A stretch of DNA of 64,000 nt from Arcobacter iocasae (GTDB taxonomy: Bacteria > Campylobacterota > Campylobacteria > Campylobacterales > Arcobacteraceae), in assembly GCF_042214795.1 (NCBI RefSeq), contig NZ_CP090177.1:1550001-1614000 (forward strand), read 5' to 3'. Positions 37,832 through 47,362 of this stretch are shown in pieces; within the stretch, counting starts at the first letter, position 1, and each line of letters begins with the position of its first letter. Below the pieces are notes generated by a model. The model saw only the letters and a program-made list of their open reading frames with translations, did no database searches and had not been told where the DNA came from. Both the position numbers and the translations under genes were made by a program.

Positions 37832-38641
37832 ATGAAAAAAATATTTACAAAAACATTTAAAAACAAAAATCTTCCTTTTTTAGAACTGCGATACTCTAAC
37901 TCAAATCTTCATTATAAAAAGCACTTTCATGATAGTTTTTCTTTAGGTGTAAATAAGAAAGGAGAAAGTATATATACAAATAGTGATAAATCATATAATT
38001 TAACTAAAAATAAATTAAGCATAATGAATCCACATGAAGTGCACTCTTGTAATGCAAGTAGTGAAATTTTAAATGAATATTATATGATGCATTTAGACAC
38101 TTCTTGGTGCAGAGATATTCAGAAGCTTATTGATGAAAAGATTACAACTTATATAAATGTGCCAACACATATATTAGAAGATGAATCTTTTTATGATGAA
38201 TATCTATTTTTATGTGGGTATTTATTTGAAGAACACTCAATTGTGGATAAAGAAGATGCTTTGATAAACTTTTTTATAAAGTTTTTTTCACTTTTTTTAG
38301 AAGAAAACCAATCCCCAATAGTGGATGAAAAGTTTGAATCGATTATAAATTATATGAATGATAACTATAAAGAAAATATTAGTTTAGATGATTTGGCTAA
38401 ATATTTTGATTTAAATCTTTTTTATATTATCAGACTATTTAAATCCAATATGAATCTTACACCCAGAGCATATTTAATAAATGTTAAAATAAATAAATCA
38501 AAACAATTTCTTCAAGATGGTTACTCAATTGTTGATACTGCCTTAGAGTGTGGATTTTTTGACCAAAGTCATTTTCATAAAAACTTTGTAAAAATAGTTG
38601 CAACAACTCCAATGGAATACAAACTCAATTTTGTACAATAA
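37832..38641 (+). CDS. AraC family transcriptional regulator
   Basis: 269 aa. N-terminal AraC-type cupin (HFHDSFSLGVNKKGES, KLSIMNPHEVHSC), then two helix-turn-helix motifs in the C-terminal 100 residues: ISLDDLAKYFDLNLFYIIRLFKSNMNLTPRAYLINVKINKSKQFL and SIVDTALECGFFDQSHFHKNFVKIVATTPMEYK. Ligand-responsive activator, probably of the adjacent LysE-type exporter gene 51 bp downstream, a frequent AraC-LysE pairing. Confidence 0.92.
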   Translation: MKKIFTKTFKNKNLPFLELRYSNSNLHYKKHFHDSFSLGVNKKGESIYTNSDKSYNLTKNKLSIMNPHEVHSCNASSEILNEYYMMHLDTSWCRDIQKLIDEKITTYINVPTHILEDESFYDEYLFLCGYLFEEHSIVDKEDALINFFIKFFSLFLEENQSPIVDEKFESIINYMNDNYKENISLDDLAKYFDLNLFYIIRLFKSNMNLTPRAYLINVKINKSKQFLQDGYSIVDTALECGFFDQSHFHKNFVKIVATTPMEYKLNFVQ

Positions 38642-38692
38642 GTTATTTTAAAAAAAATATATACTTCTTCTAAATTTTATTTAGGAAAATAT

Positions 38693-39292
38693 ATGAGTTT
38701 TACAATTTTTTTGACAATGTTCTCTTTTGCTTTAGTGATGTCAATTTCTCCGGGTCCTGTAAATATGATGATTATAACTTCAAGTATAAACAATGGATTT
38801 GCAAGAACTTTTAGTTTTATCTCAGGGGCAACTATTGGCTTTATTCTTTTATTAATATGTATTGGGCTTGGATTATCAAAGATAATAAATACCTATCCAG
38901 ATATTTTATTATATGTAGAGATTTTTGGTTTTTCATTTATTATATATTTAGGGATAAAGATTCTAAGTTCAAAGCCAAGTTTGGAAGTAAATAAAAATGA
39001 TAAAATAAACTTGAGATTTCATGAGGGATTTTTACTTCAATGGCTAAATCCTAAGGCTTGGATAGCTTGTATCTCTGTGGTTTCTATGTATTCATCATCT
39101 GAATTATTTACTATTTTTGTCATTATTTATTTTTTTGTTTGTTATTTATCCTTGTCATTTTGGGGAGTTTTAGGAAGTAAAGTTACTAGATTCTTTGATA
39201 CAGATTTTAAATTGAGAGTATTAAATATTATTATGGGACTTATTCTTATACTTTGTGCTATCTCAATGATTTTTGTAAATCTTTTTTCATAA
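38693..39292 (+). CDS. LysE/RhtB family exporter
   Basis: 199 aa, six membrane helices. Signature SISPGPVNMMIITSSINNGF (about 17-36) with the helix 1-2 SxSPGP motif; FHEGFLLQWLNPKAWIACISV is the conserved central segment. Exports amino acids or related metabolites. Downstream of and probably controlled by the AraC gene. Confidence 0.92.
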   Translation: MSFTIFLTMFSFALVMSISPGPVNMMIITSSINNGFARTFSFISGATIGFILLLICIGLGLSKIINTYPDILLYVEIFGFSFIIYLGIKILSSKPSLEVNKNDKINLRFHEGFLLQWLNPKAWIACISVVSMYSSSELFTIFVIIYFFVCYLSLSFWGVLGSKVTRFFDTDFKLRVLNIIMGLILILCAISMIFVNLFS

Positions 39293-39363
39293 GCAAATAA
39301 TTTAAATTGCTATTAGTAAAATTTGGGTAAAATGAGCAGAATATATAAAAAATAGGAAAAAAC

Positions 39364-39843
39364 TTGTTAGATAAAATTTTGAATTTTTGTTTTAGTGTTT
39401 CTAAGCAACCTGTTTTATTAAAAGATTTATTAGTGGCAAATGTTCAGCATAATGAAAAAATGCATGTGGATGCTGCAAAATTAGGATTTAGACTTAGTAT
39501 TGGAAAAGCATACATCGTATATATTTTGATTGTTGCGATTCCTGTGATACCTTTATCTTTATTGGCACATACTATTTTTGAAAAAATTGATGCACATGCT
39601 TCTATTGTGGTTTCTATTATCTTTACTGCGATAATTTTTATTTGGTTCAATTTCTTTAGAATTTGGATAAAAGACAAAATGGCAAATAGAGTTATAAGAA
39701 AAGCTTGGATGATTCATTTTCCATATTTTCCTTATGATGAGTATAGATATAAAATAGAAGAGATTTTTCATAAAGCTATGAAAAATGAAATTCCAAGAAA
39801 AGACTTGGAAAGATATATACTAGATAGTTTAGTTCAAAACTAA
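39364..39843 (+). CDS. Two-helix membrane protein of unknown function
   Basis: 159 aa, TTG start at 39364 supported by SD AGGAAAAA. Two membrane segments (about 48-68 AYIVYILIVAIPVIPLSLLA and 79-97 SIVVSIIFTAIIFIWFNFF) followed by a basic cytoplasmic part with HFPYFPYDEYRYKIEEIFHKAM. No family recognised. Convergent with the mnmC-like gene. Confidence 0.65.
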   Translation: MLDKILNFCFSVSKQPVLLKDLLVANVQHNEKMHVDAAKLGFRLSIGKAYIVYILIVAIPVIPLSLLAHTIFEKIDAHASIVVSIIFTAIIFIWFNFFRIWIKDKMANRVIRKAWMIHFPYFPYDEYRYKIEEIFHKAMKNEIPRKDLERYILDSLVQN

Positions 39844-39848
39844 ATTAT

Positions 39849-40580
39849 CTAATCATAAAATGCTTTAGCCTCTTTATTTCTACTTTTCTTTAATTCCATA
39901 TCAATATATTTTGCTTCTATATCTTTTTTACTTTTTAAAGCAATAGTTTGTTTTCTATTTCCACTTGGATTTATTTCATAGATAAAAAAACCAGCTTCAT
40001 ACATAGATAATCTGACATTTGAAGAGATAGAATAAGTAGTCATAATCGCATCATCTTTACAAAGTTTAAAAATATCTTGAAAATATTCCACACTCCACAG
40101 CTCTTTATTTACTTCGCTTGAAAAAGCATCTTGATATACGATATCTATATCATTTAAAGTTTTGATATATTTTCTTGCATCTCCAATAAAAACTTCTATT
40201 TTGATTTTTTCATCTTCATAGGAAAAGTTTTTGGCTATGGAATTTATTATATGTTTGATTTTTTCAAACTCTTTTGGAAAAGTAAATTTATCCAAACTTT
40301 TTATTAAATCTTCATCTAACTCAGGAGAATAAATCTCTAGGTTTATATCTGAATTGTTTTCTAAAATATAATAAATAGTAGAAAAAGTGTTATAACCAAT
40401 CCCAAAACAAATATCTAAAATCTTTAGTTTTTTTAAATCTTTTTTTAGCGTAAGTGCAGGTATTACATGCTTATTTAAAGACTCTTTTATGGCACCTGTT
40501 TTAAGGTCATGAAAGTGTTGATTGTATTTTGTAGAAAATAGGGTGTTAGAACCATCTATTGTTTGGATTTCTTTATTCAT
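39849..40580 (-). CDS. MnmC-type tRNA wobble-uridine methyltransferase domain protein
   Basis: 243 aa, DUF752/MnmC N-domain (MnmD) type without the FAD oxidase half of E. coli MnmC. Features: STKYNQHFHDLKTGAIKESLNKHVIPAL, SAM motif ILDICFGIGYNTFSTIYYI, IYSPELDEDLIK, VFIGDARKYIKTL, DIVYQDAFSSEVNKELWSVEYF and GNRKQTIA near the end. The family methylates nm5(s2)U34 to mnm5(s2)U34 in tRNA; here inferred. Confidence 0.85.
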   Translation of the reverse strand: MNKEIQTIDGSNTLFSTKYNQHFHDLKTGAIKESLNKHVIPALTLKKDLKKLKILDICFGIGYNTFSTIYYILENNSDINLEIYSPELDEDLIKSLDKFTFPKEFEKIKHIINSIAKNFSYEDEKIKIEVFIGDARKYIKTLNDIDIVYQDAFSSEVNKELWSVEYFQDIFKLCKDDAIMTTYSISSNVRLSMYEAGFFIYEINPSGNRKQTIALKSKKDIEAKYIDMELKKSRNKEAKAFYD

Positions 40581-40621
40581 ATAAGTTTTAAGAGATATTT
40601 CTATCTCTTAAATTGACTTTC

Positions 40622-41137
40622 TTAGTTTCCTAAAGATGATAATTTATCATCAGATAAATAAAGCTCTTCGTTTGACATTACGCCAATTTTGTGAGATAAA
40701 ATATCTTTTGCAATATCTTTTGCTTCTTCTAATGAGTGCATATTACATGTACCACATTGATAAATATTCAGTTCTGGGATATCTTCTTGTTTTGCTACAT
40801 TTAAAACATCTTCCATAGCAGCTTTCCAAGCAGCAGCTACAACTTCTTCTTTTGGACTTCCAAGTAAACTCATATAAAAACCAGTTCTACAACCCATAGG
40901 TGAAACATCAATGATTTCAACAGTAGGTGAATTTAAATGTTCTCTAATAAATCCAGCAAAAAGGTGCTCTAAAGTATGAATCCCTTTTTCACTCATCATA
41001 TCTTTATTTGGTACATAAAATCTTAAATCAAATACAGTAATAATATCACCAGATGGTGACTTCATTGTTTTTGCAACTCTAACTGCAGGTGCTGGCATAA
41101 TTGTATGATCAACTTTAAAACTATCTAATAATGGCAT
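40622..41137 (-). CDS. luxS: S-ribosylhomocysteine lyase
   Basis: 171 aa. Splits S-ribosylhomocysteine to homocysteine and DPD, the AI-2 precursor; the homocysteine product feeds MetH. Metal site HTLEH (H54, E57, H58) and C128 in YQCGTCNMHS; catalytic C83 in GCRTGFYM. Family-length and complete. Monocistronic with SD AGGATAT. Confidence 0.97.
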   Translation of the reverse strand: MPLLDSFKVDHTIMPAPAVRVAKTMKSPSGDIITVFDLRFYVPNKDMMSEKGIHTLEHLFAGFIREHLNSPTVEIIDVSPMGCRTGFYMSLLGSPKEEVVAAAWKAAMEDVLNVAKQEDIPELNIYQCGTCNMHSLEEAKDIAKDILSHKIGVMSNEELYLSDDKLSSLGN

Positions 41138-41209
41138 ATAATATCCTTCAATTTTGTTATAAAAGGGATTTTAACTTAAAGTTAATAAATTGATGATTAT
41201 ATATTATAA

Positions 41210-41560
41210 TTAATAAAGATTTTCTCTAACCATTTTTTTGAAAGCTTTCATATGAACTTTGAGCATATTTGGTATGATATCCTCTTTACAAGCATGAACT
41301 ATATTTGCAAATTCTGGTTTAGAATAAATTGTTGCTCTGTCTCGTGCTAAAAAAACCAATTTATTCATATCATCACTTAAAAGGATATCTTCTCTATCTG
41401 TTATAGCATCATATACATAAAAAAACATTCTTCGCTCTTCACTTGACATTTGACAAGAGTCATCAAGCATCTTAAGTGCTAGTTTTCCTGCATATTCTAT
41501 CTCTATTGGTGTAAATTCATATGTGTATGCCCAATCATAAGCTTTTTTAAGTATGTCCAT
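41210..41560 (-). CDS. Helical protein of unknown function beside hemerythrin
   Basis: 116 aa, family not recognised. Mostly alpha-helical and acidic in the first 70 residues (YEFTPIEIEYAGKLALKMLDDS, SSEERRMFFYVYDAITDREDILLSDD), basic at the end (VHMKAFKKMVRENLY). No signal, membrane helix or metal motif. Follows the hemerythrin gene by 14 bp on the same strand, so probably co-expressed. Confidence 0.65.
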   Translation of the reverse strand: MDILKKAYDWAYTYEFTPIEIEYAGKLALKMLDDSCQMSSEERRMFFYVYDAITDREDILLSDDMNKLVFLARDRATIYSKPEFANIVHACKEDIIPNMLKVHMKAFKKMVRENLY

Positions 41561-41574
41561 TTTATATCCTTTGA

Positions 41575-41976
41575 TTAGTGCTCAAATTTATTTAAGTGGC
41601 AAACTAAATCACTATCCATATTTGCTAAATGAAAATCAAACCATTCGGGTAATTTTTCTATAAAGTATGATTTCAACATCTTTTTACCAAATACTGAGTG
41701 GGAATTTTTTATAAAATACTCCATCTCTGCTAAGGCTTTGTAATGTTCATCTTTATGCTCTTTTATAGTTGGATAATTGTATTTTTCCATAAGAAACTCT
41801 TCTTCTTGGAAGTGTCTTTCGCTATGAAGTAATAATTCTTTTGATTTTTGTATTATACTTTCCAAAGAGTTTATATCAGCACTTGCATATATATCAAAGA
41901 ACTCTTTATGTAAAGTATCTATTTGGTCATGATTAAGTATATGTGTACTTTGATTAAATTCTTTTATTGTATTCAT
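41575..41976 (-). CDS. Bacteriohemerythrin
   Basis: 133 aa four-helix diiron protein that binds O2 reversibly. Iron ligands appear in order: H in LNHDQIDTLHKEFFDIY, HSERHFQEEEFLMEKYNYP with His and Glu, KEHKDEHYKAL, and FDFHLANMDSDL with His and Asp. Single-domain form, so oxygen storage or delivery, or sensing, for a microaerophile is plausible. Confidence 0.9.
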   Translation of the reverse strand: MNTIKEFNQSTHILNHDQIDTLHKEFFDIYASADINSLESIIQKSKELLLHSERHFQEEEFLMEKYNYPTIKEHKDEHYKALAEMEYFIKNSHSVFGKKMLKSYFIEKLPEWFDFHLANMDSDLVCHLNKFEH

Positions 41977-42049
41977 GTCCTGTTATATGCAAGTTCTATT
42001 CCAAGTTTTTTGTAAGTAATATTTTGCTAAAAAGTTCTAAAGGAAAAAA

Positions 42050-42742
42050 ATGAGATTTGATAAACTTTATAAAGGTAAATTAGTAAAAAGATATAAAAGA
42101 TTTTTGGCTGATATTATTTTAGATAGTGGAGAAGAAATAACAGCCCATGTACCAAATAGCGGTGCAATGACTTCTTGTATAGAACCAAATTGTGATGTTT
42201 GGGTGACTTTTCACGATAATCCAAAAAGAAAATTAAAGTATACTTTAGAACTAACGAAGATGCACGATATTTTGATTTGTACAAATACAGGTGTTGCAAA
42301 TAAGATTGCCATAGAAGCTATAAGAAATGGAACAATCAAAGAACTTCAAGGATATAGTTCTCTGACTCCTGAGCAAAAATATGGAATAAATTCTAGAATT
42401 GATATTTTATTAGAAAATGAAAAAGTAAAGTGTTATGTGGAAGTGAAAAGTGTAAGTTTAAAGATTAATGATTCTTTGGCTTTTCCAGATGCTGTAACAA
42501 CAAGAGGAAAAAAACATCTAGATGAATTGGTTTCTATGGTAAAAGAAGGACATAGAGCTGTAATGTTATATGTGATTCAAAGAACAGATAACTTGCCATT
42601 TACAATTGCAAAAGAGATTGACCCAAAATATAATGAAGCTTTAAAAGAGGCTATGAATAGTGGTGTTGAGGTTTTAGTTTACCAATCAGATATTACACTT
42701 GAAGAGATAAATTTAAAAAAGAAATCAAGTTTACAAATATAG
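42050..42742 (+). CDS. sfsA: SfsA family DNA/RNA nuclease
   Basis: 230 aa. Starts RFDKLYKGKLVKRYKRFLADIILDSGEEITAHVPNSGAM, the standard SfsA opening, then SRIDILLENEKVKCYVEVKSVSL (nuclease-type D...E-x-K core) and FPDAVTTRGKKHLDEL. Named for sugar fermentation stimulation; archaeal and bacterial members are nucleases. Convergent with the AbrB-type gene. Confidence 0.94.
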   Translation: MRFDKLYKGKLVKRYKRFLADIILDSGEEITAHVPNSGAMTSCIEPNCDVWVTFHDNPKRKLKYTLELTKMHDILICTNTGVANKIAIEAIRNGTIKELQGYSSLTPEQKYGINSRIDILLENEKVKCYVEVKSVSLKINDSLAFPDAVTTRGKKHLDELVSMVKEGHRAVMLYVIQRTDNLPFTIAKEIDPKYNEALKEAMNSGVEVLVYQSDITLEEINLKKKSSLQI

Positions 42743-42749
42743 TAAGTAT

Positions 42750-43814
42750 CTACTCTAGCTTTTTTGCAAAGATATTAGCTAAATTCATCACTAAAAAGAG
42801 CCTAACTATGTGATGAATAGCGATATATGGAACATTTGCTCCTACAATAATAGCTATTAAATTTATATCTGCTTGACCACCAGGAGAAAATGCTAATAAA
42901 ATAGACATAATTGGGAAGTCAAAAAAATAACTAACTGTTAAAGTAAAAGCTGTTGTTATACAAGCTAGGATTATAAAGTGACCAAAGGTAGAAAATAAAG
43001 TTTTAATAACTACCTCTAGTTTTATGCCTTTAAAGGTAAAACCAATGATTGTACCAAAAATTACTTGCACAAATTTAAGTAATTCATCAGGTGGTCTTGA
43101 GTCAACAAAACCAATACTAAAAGCAAAAATACTTAAAAACATTGGACCCATTAAAAAAGCAGCAAAAAGATTTAGTTTTTTTCCAACAATTGCACCAATT
43201 GTTCCTATACAGACAAGATAAAAAAGCTGTTTTAAATCAATTTGGCTTAATGTTTCGGTAATTACTTGGTTACCACTTACATCAACATTAAAAATATAAT
43301 GAACAATAAAAGGTAAGCTTAGAACTATGAATAAGAGTCTAGAAGATTGTACAAGTGTGATCTTTCTTGTATCGGCTTTTATTTGTTCCCCTAAAATCAC
43401 AAGTTCGATTAAACCCCCTGGAATAGAGCAAAAGAAAGCTGTCTTTTTTTCAAAATTTAATATTTTGTAATAATAAAACATTCCCAATAAAATTGTTATA
43501 ATTGTAAAAGGGATAACAAGAAGTAAAGAGAAAAAATATACATTCAAATAGTTTAAAATCTCAGGACTAAACGCACTTCCAATGGTTACCCCTATTATGA
43601 CTCTTGCAGGACTAGAAAATATTTTTGGACTTTTTAATGGAAGAGTATCATACCTTACTGCAAAAGATGTAGCACAAATAGAACCTAAAAGCCAAGGAAT
43701 AGGCAAATTTAAATATATGAAAATGATAGAACCCAATGCTCCAATGCCAAGTGTTAATACTATTTTTAATAAGTCTTTAATTGCATTGGTAAAGGAAACA
43801 CTATCTATATTCAT
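42750..43814 (-). CDS. AbrB-type (AmoA-like) membrane protein
   Basis: 354 aa, about ten membrane helices in two repeats. Family features: LPIPWLLGSICATSFAVR, SPARVIIGVTIGSAFSPEIL, FCSIPGGLIELVILGEQ, GPMFLSIFAF and LLAFSPGGQADINLIAIIVGANVPYIAIHHIVRL. Often found near tripartite tricarboxylate transporters; a transport or permease role is suspected. Overlaps the carbonic anhydrase stop by 14 bp. Confidence 0.87.
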   Translation of the reverse strand: MNIDSVSFTNAIKDLLKIVLTLGIGALGSIIFIYLNLPIPWLLGSICATSFAVRYDTLPLKSPKIFSSPARVIIGVTIGSAFSPEILNYLNVYFFSLLLVIPFTIITILLGMFYYYKILNFEKKTAFFCSIPGGLIELVILGEQIKADTRKITLVQSSRLLFIVLSLPFIVHYIFNVDVSGNQVITETLSQIDLKQLFYLVCIGTIGAIVGKKLNLFAAFLMGPMFLSIFAFSIGFVDSRPPDELLKFVQVIFGTIIGFTFKGIKLEVVIKTLFSTFGHFIILACITTAFTLTVSYFFDFPIMSILLAFSPGGQADINLIAIIVGANVPYIAIHHIVRLFLVMNLANIFAKKLE

Positions 43815-44448
43815 TTATATCCTTATATTTTTTACTAATCTGATCATAAAATTCTATTGATCCATCTATTAAATTATAATACCAACCATGAATAGTAATC
43901 TCTTTTGTAAGAACTTTTCTTTTTATTGCTGGGTATGTTAGTAGATTTTTTAATTGACATATTATAGAGTTTTTTTCTGTTGCTTTATATAAATCTTGTT
44001 TATTTTTATAAAGATGTTTATTTTTTAGGGTCATATCTTTTGCTTTTTTACCCAGTTCTAGCCACTTTCTTATATTTATGTAATCATTTGTATTTGGAAT
44101 ATCTTCATATAAACTTTGACATGCTCCACAATATGAATGTCCACAAACTATTATATTAGATACTTTTAAAACTGAAACTGCATATTCTATGGCAGAAGCA
44201 TTCCCATGAAAATTACCATCTGTACTATATGGAGGTACAAAATTGCCTATATTTCTAAGGGTAAATAAATCACCTGGTTTATTTCCTACCATAAAATCAG
44301 TTGTTATTCTACTATCGCAACAACTTATAAATAAGATTTCAGGTTTCTGACCATTTGTTATTAGTTCATTGAGATTATCTTTAAACTCTTCAAAGTGATA
44401 TTTACGAAATAGTTTATTACCTCGTATTAAATTCTTTATTGGATTCAT
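43801..44448 (-). CDS. Beta-class carbonic anhydrase
   Basis: 215 aa. Interconverts CO2 and bicarbonate. Zinc ligands lie in SCCDSRI (C44 with the D45-R47 dyad) and VCGHSYCGAC (H104, C107); RNIGNFVPPY and HGNASAIEYAV are conserved. No signal peptide, so cytoplasmic. Placed after the Tct two-component operon and before the AbrB-type gene; it may supply bicarbonate for carboxylation. Confidence 0.94.
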   Translation of the reverse strand: MNPIKNLIRGNKLFRKYHFEEFKDNLNELITNGQKPEILFISCCDSRITTDFMVGNKPGDLFTLRNIGNFVPPYSTDGNFHGNASAIEYAVSVLKVSNIIVCGHSYCGACQSLYEDIPNTNDYINIRKWLELGKKAKDMTLKNKHLYKNKQDLYKATEKNSIICQLKNLLTYPAIKRKVLTKEITIHGWYYNLIDGSIEFYDQISKKYKDINEYR

Positions 44449-44490
44449 AAAATATAATATCTGTAAATAATGTAATTAAAATCAAATTAT

Positions 44491-46662
44491 TTATATCTCT
44501 ATTGAGAATATTGCTCCATTAGTAGAGTTTTTCACTTTAATTGTTCCATTCATCTTTTCTTCAATAATCATTTTTGTCATATACAGTCCAATCCCTGTAC
44601 CATATTCATATTTTGTAGTGAAGTAAGGATCAAAAATCTTATTTATAATAGTATCGTCTATTCCTCCTGCATTATCTTCAATATGTAAGCATAACTTCTC
44701 ATTTTTTTGAGCATAAATTCTTATTTGTGGATTTTTGATATTTTTTTCCAATAAGATATCTTTTGCATTTGATATTATGTTCATAATTGCTTGGGAATAT
44801 TCATTTTTATATCCATCAATTTTGTAATCTTCTTCTATATTTATAATAAGTTCTATATGGTGGAAAGTAAGAGTAGATTTTACTATTTTTACTGCATTAT
44901 CTATGGCTTCATTTAAATAAAAGAGTTCTTTTTTTGAATTTGGATTAAAGAAGTTTCTAAAATCATCAATTGTTTTTGACATATATTCAAGTAAATCATT
45001 TGCTTCATCAACTCTATTTTGAAGATACTTTTTATCTAATTCTTTATAATCATAAGCAGATTCAATATCAAAAAATAGTCCTGAAACTTGAGATAAGGGT
45101 TGTCTCCATTGGTGGGCGATATTACCTATCATCTCACCCATTGCTGCCATTTTTGATTTTTGTATTAAGATATTTTGTTGTTTTACTTTCTCTTCTTTTA
45201 GAAGTGTTCTCTCTGTAATATCCCTCAATGAAGCAAACAGTAAATTTTGGTTTTCATATGAATAAATAATTGCATTTAACTCTATAGTTCTTGTTTGTTT
45301 ATCTTTTGTAAATAATTTTACTGTTTTAACTAAAGAGTTTGATTGTCTGATTTCTTCTAAACTTAATTGATCAAATAAGTTAAAAAAGTCTTTATATAAT
45401 ATCTCATTTGACTCATAACCTATAGTTTTAAGAGCAGTACTATTTAAACTTAAAATGCGAGTACTATTATTGATTATTTCAGAGATTATAAAACCATCAT
45501 TACTATAGTTAAAAAGTAGGGCATATTTCTCTTCATTTTGTTTAACTCTTTTTCTATATTGGCTAAAAAGCTCTTCTATCTTTCTTGTAAATAGTAGGGA
45601 AAAAAAGAAAAAAATTATAGTCATGACTATAATGATGATGATTAGTTTTATTATATTTTTGTAAAGATTATCCAAAGATATTTTAGTCTCTTTTTTAACT
45701 ATTTGATTGATATTTGATAGGTTTACTCCAACTGCTATAAAATATCTATACTCTTTGATATAAGTAGCATAAAAGAGCTTTTGATTATAGTCATAATAAG
45801 TTGCTTCATTTGCCTTATAATTTGTTTTTATAAGAAGTTCTTTTATTGCTTCAAGTTCTTTATTTGAAGTTTTTATGTTTTTTTGTATTAGAAGTTTGCT
45901 TTGATCTAGGATATTATTTATACTATTTAGTTTATAAATAAAAATAAACTCATCATTATTGAAACCTTGTAGGGTGATTTTTTTTAGAAGTTTATCTGTC
46001 AACTCCACATGATTACTCTCCAAATTACTAGCTGAACCTATTATTAGACCTAACTCTTTTAGATGTCTTGAATAAGTGATTCTTTTATTTGGTCTGTACC
46101 AATTATAGTCTAAAAAGTTTTGCGTATTTTCATTTGCATTTATCATTTTATTGATAAATTTCACCCCATCCAAATCTTCAAAATCAAGAAAGTTTATACC
46201 TTCATTTTTTGGGTAATCTGTATTTAAAAGTAGAGTTCCTTTTGTATTCAAAACAAAATAGTTGATATCATTTTTTTCTTGGGCAATTTCTTTTAATGAT
46301 TTTTTTATTAGGTTTATTTGTTCTTCTTTGGAAAGTTTTTTTGAAGTTTTATATAAAGAATATGCTAAATTATATGCGATTATTGATTGGTTTTTTATTC
46401 TTTGTTTTTTGCTATTTATTATTGAAAGAGTTTCAAAATCTATGTCATTTTTAAGATTTTGAACTGATGTCTTAATATAAAACATCTCCCTTTCGATTAA
46501 TGTATTTTTGAAACTTTTTATATGAGTTCTAAAGTTACTATATTCTGTTTTTATTAGAACTATACCAATTATAGTTGCTACTATTAAAATAATAATTGTA
46601 GAACTGAGTAAAGTAGTCTTTTTTATTCCTTGTTCTACTGTTTGATTATAGTTATTTTTCAA
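44491..46662 (-). CDS. Membrane sensor histidine kinase with Cache-like sensor and PAS
   Basis: 723 aa. Membrane helix at about 18-38, large extracytoplasmic sensor to about 335 (NYFVLNTKGTLLLNTDYPKNEG, ATYYDYNQKLFYATYIKEYRYFIAVGVN, double-Cache style), second helix near 342-360, PAS domain (YALLFNYSNDGFIISEI), dimerisation box with the phospho-His in GNIAHQWRQPL, and the ATPase domain (NIISNAKDIL, HIEDNAGGIDD, GTGIGLYMTKMIIEE). Overlaps its response regulator by 11 bp. Downstream of tctCBA, so likely senses a carboxylate. Confidence 0.93.
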   Translation of the reverse strand: MKNNYNQTVEQGIKKTTLLSSTIIILIVATIIGIVLIKTEYSNFRTHIKSFKNTLIEREMFYIKTSVQNLKNDIDFETLSIINSKKQRIKNQSIIAYNLAYSLYKTSKKLSKEEQINLIKKSLKEIAQEKNDINYFVLNTKGTLLLNTDYPKNEGINFLDFEDLDGVKFINKMINANENTQNFLDYNWYRPNKRITYSRHLKELGLIIGSASNLESNHVELTDKLLKKITLQGFNNDEFIFIYKLNSINNILDQSKLLIQKNIKTSNKELEAIKELLIKTNYKANEATYYDYNQKLFYATYIKEYRYFIAVGVNLSNINQIVKKETKISLDNLYKNIIKLIIIIIVMTIIFFFFSLLFTRKIEELFSQYRKRVKQNEEKYALLFNYSNDGFIISEIINNSTRILSLNSTALKTIGYESNEILYKDFFNLFDQLSLEEIRQSNSLVKTVKLFTKDKQTRTIELNAIIYSYENQNLLFASLRDITERTLLKEEKVKQQNILIQKSKMAAMGEMIGNIAHQWRQPLSQVSGLFFDIESAYDYKELDKKYLQNRVDEANDLLEYMSKTIDDFRNFFNPNSKKELFYLNEAIDNAVKIVKSTLTFHHIELIINIEEDYKIDGYKNEYSQAIMNIISNAKDILLEKNIKNPQIRIYAQKNEKLCLHIEDNAGGIDDTIINKIFDPYFTTKYEYGTGIGLYMTKMIIEEKMNGTIKVKNSTNGAIFSIEI

Positions 46663-47332
46663 GATTTAGTTTGTACCCCATATTTGAAATATTTTTAATA
46701 CAATTAAATGGAATCTTTTTTCGTAAAAAACCAAGAGAGGTTCTTAAAGAATTTAAACTCATATATTCTCCATCCCAAACATGTTGTTCTATCTCTTCAT
46801 AAGATACCACTCTATTTTTATTTAATACTAAAAGTTTCAAAAACAATAACTCTTTTTTTGTGAGATTGATTACTTGACCTTTATTATAAAATAAAGAAGT
46901 ATTGTTGTCAAAATAAAATTCATCACCCAAAGTGATTTTGAAATCTTTCTCTTTTTCTAATGCTTCTACTGCTTTTGAAAGTGCTGGAAGAAGGTTTCTA
47001 CTTGTAAGGGGTTTGATAATATATTTTTCAAGGTTTAATTCAATGGCATCCATTAAATAACTTTTTTCACTAAATGCTGTTGAGATTATGATTTTTGTAG
47101 TTGTGTCTTTTTGTCTTATTTTTTTTGCTAAAGATATACCATCAAGTTTTGGCATTTTTATATCTGTTAAAATAATATCTGGATGGTATTTTTTATAAAG
47201 TTCGTAGCCTTCTTCTCCATCTTTTGCTTCATATAGCTCATTGAACATGCGATTTAAGAATCGTGAATTGATGGTTCTTACGCCTTCATCATCTTCAATA
47301 TATAAAATAGTATATTTTTTAAAATCATCCAT
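46652..47332 (-). CDS. OmpR-family response regulator
   Basis: 226 aa. Receiver domain with phospho-Asp in HPDIILTDIKMPKLDG (about D55) and Lys in the conserved beta-5 IIKPLTS; winged helix at the C-terminus (NLTKKELLFLKLLVLNKNRVVSYEEIEQHVWDGEYMSLNSLRTSLGFLRKKI). Follows tctA by 30 bp and overlaps the kinase, forming one operon; probably controls tctCBA. Confidence 0.93.
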   Translation of the reverse strand: MDDFKKYTILYIEDDEGVRTINSRFLNRMFNELYEAKDGEEGYELYKKYHPDIILTDIKMPKLDGISLAKKIRQKDTTTKIIISTAFSEKSYLMDAIELNLEKYIIKPLTSRNLLPALSKAVEALEKEKDFKITLGDEFYFDNNTSLFYNKGQVINLTKKELLFLKLLVLNKNRVVSYEEIEQHVWDGEYMSLNSLRTSLGFLRKKIPFNCIKNISNMGYKLNLEK

Positions 47333-47362
47333 TACTACCTCTTTTTAAAGCAAAAGAGAAAA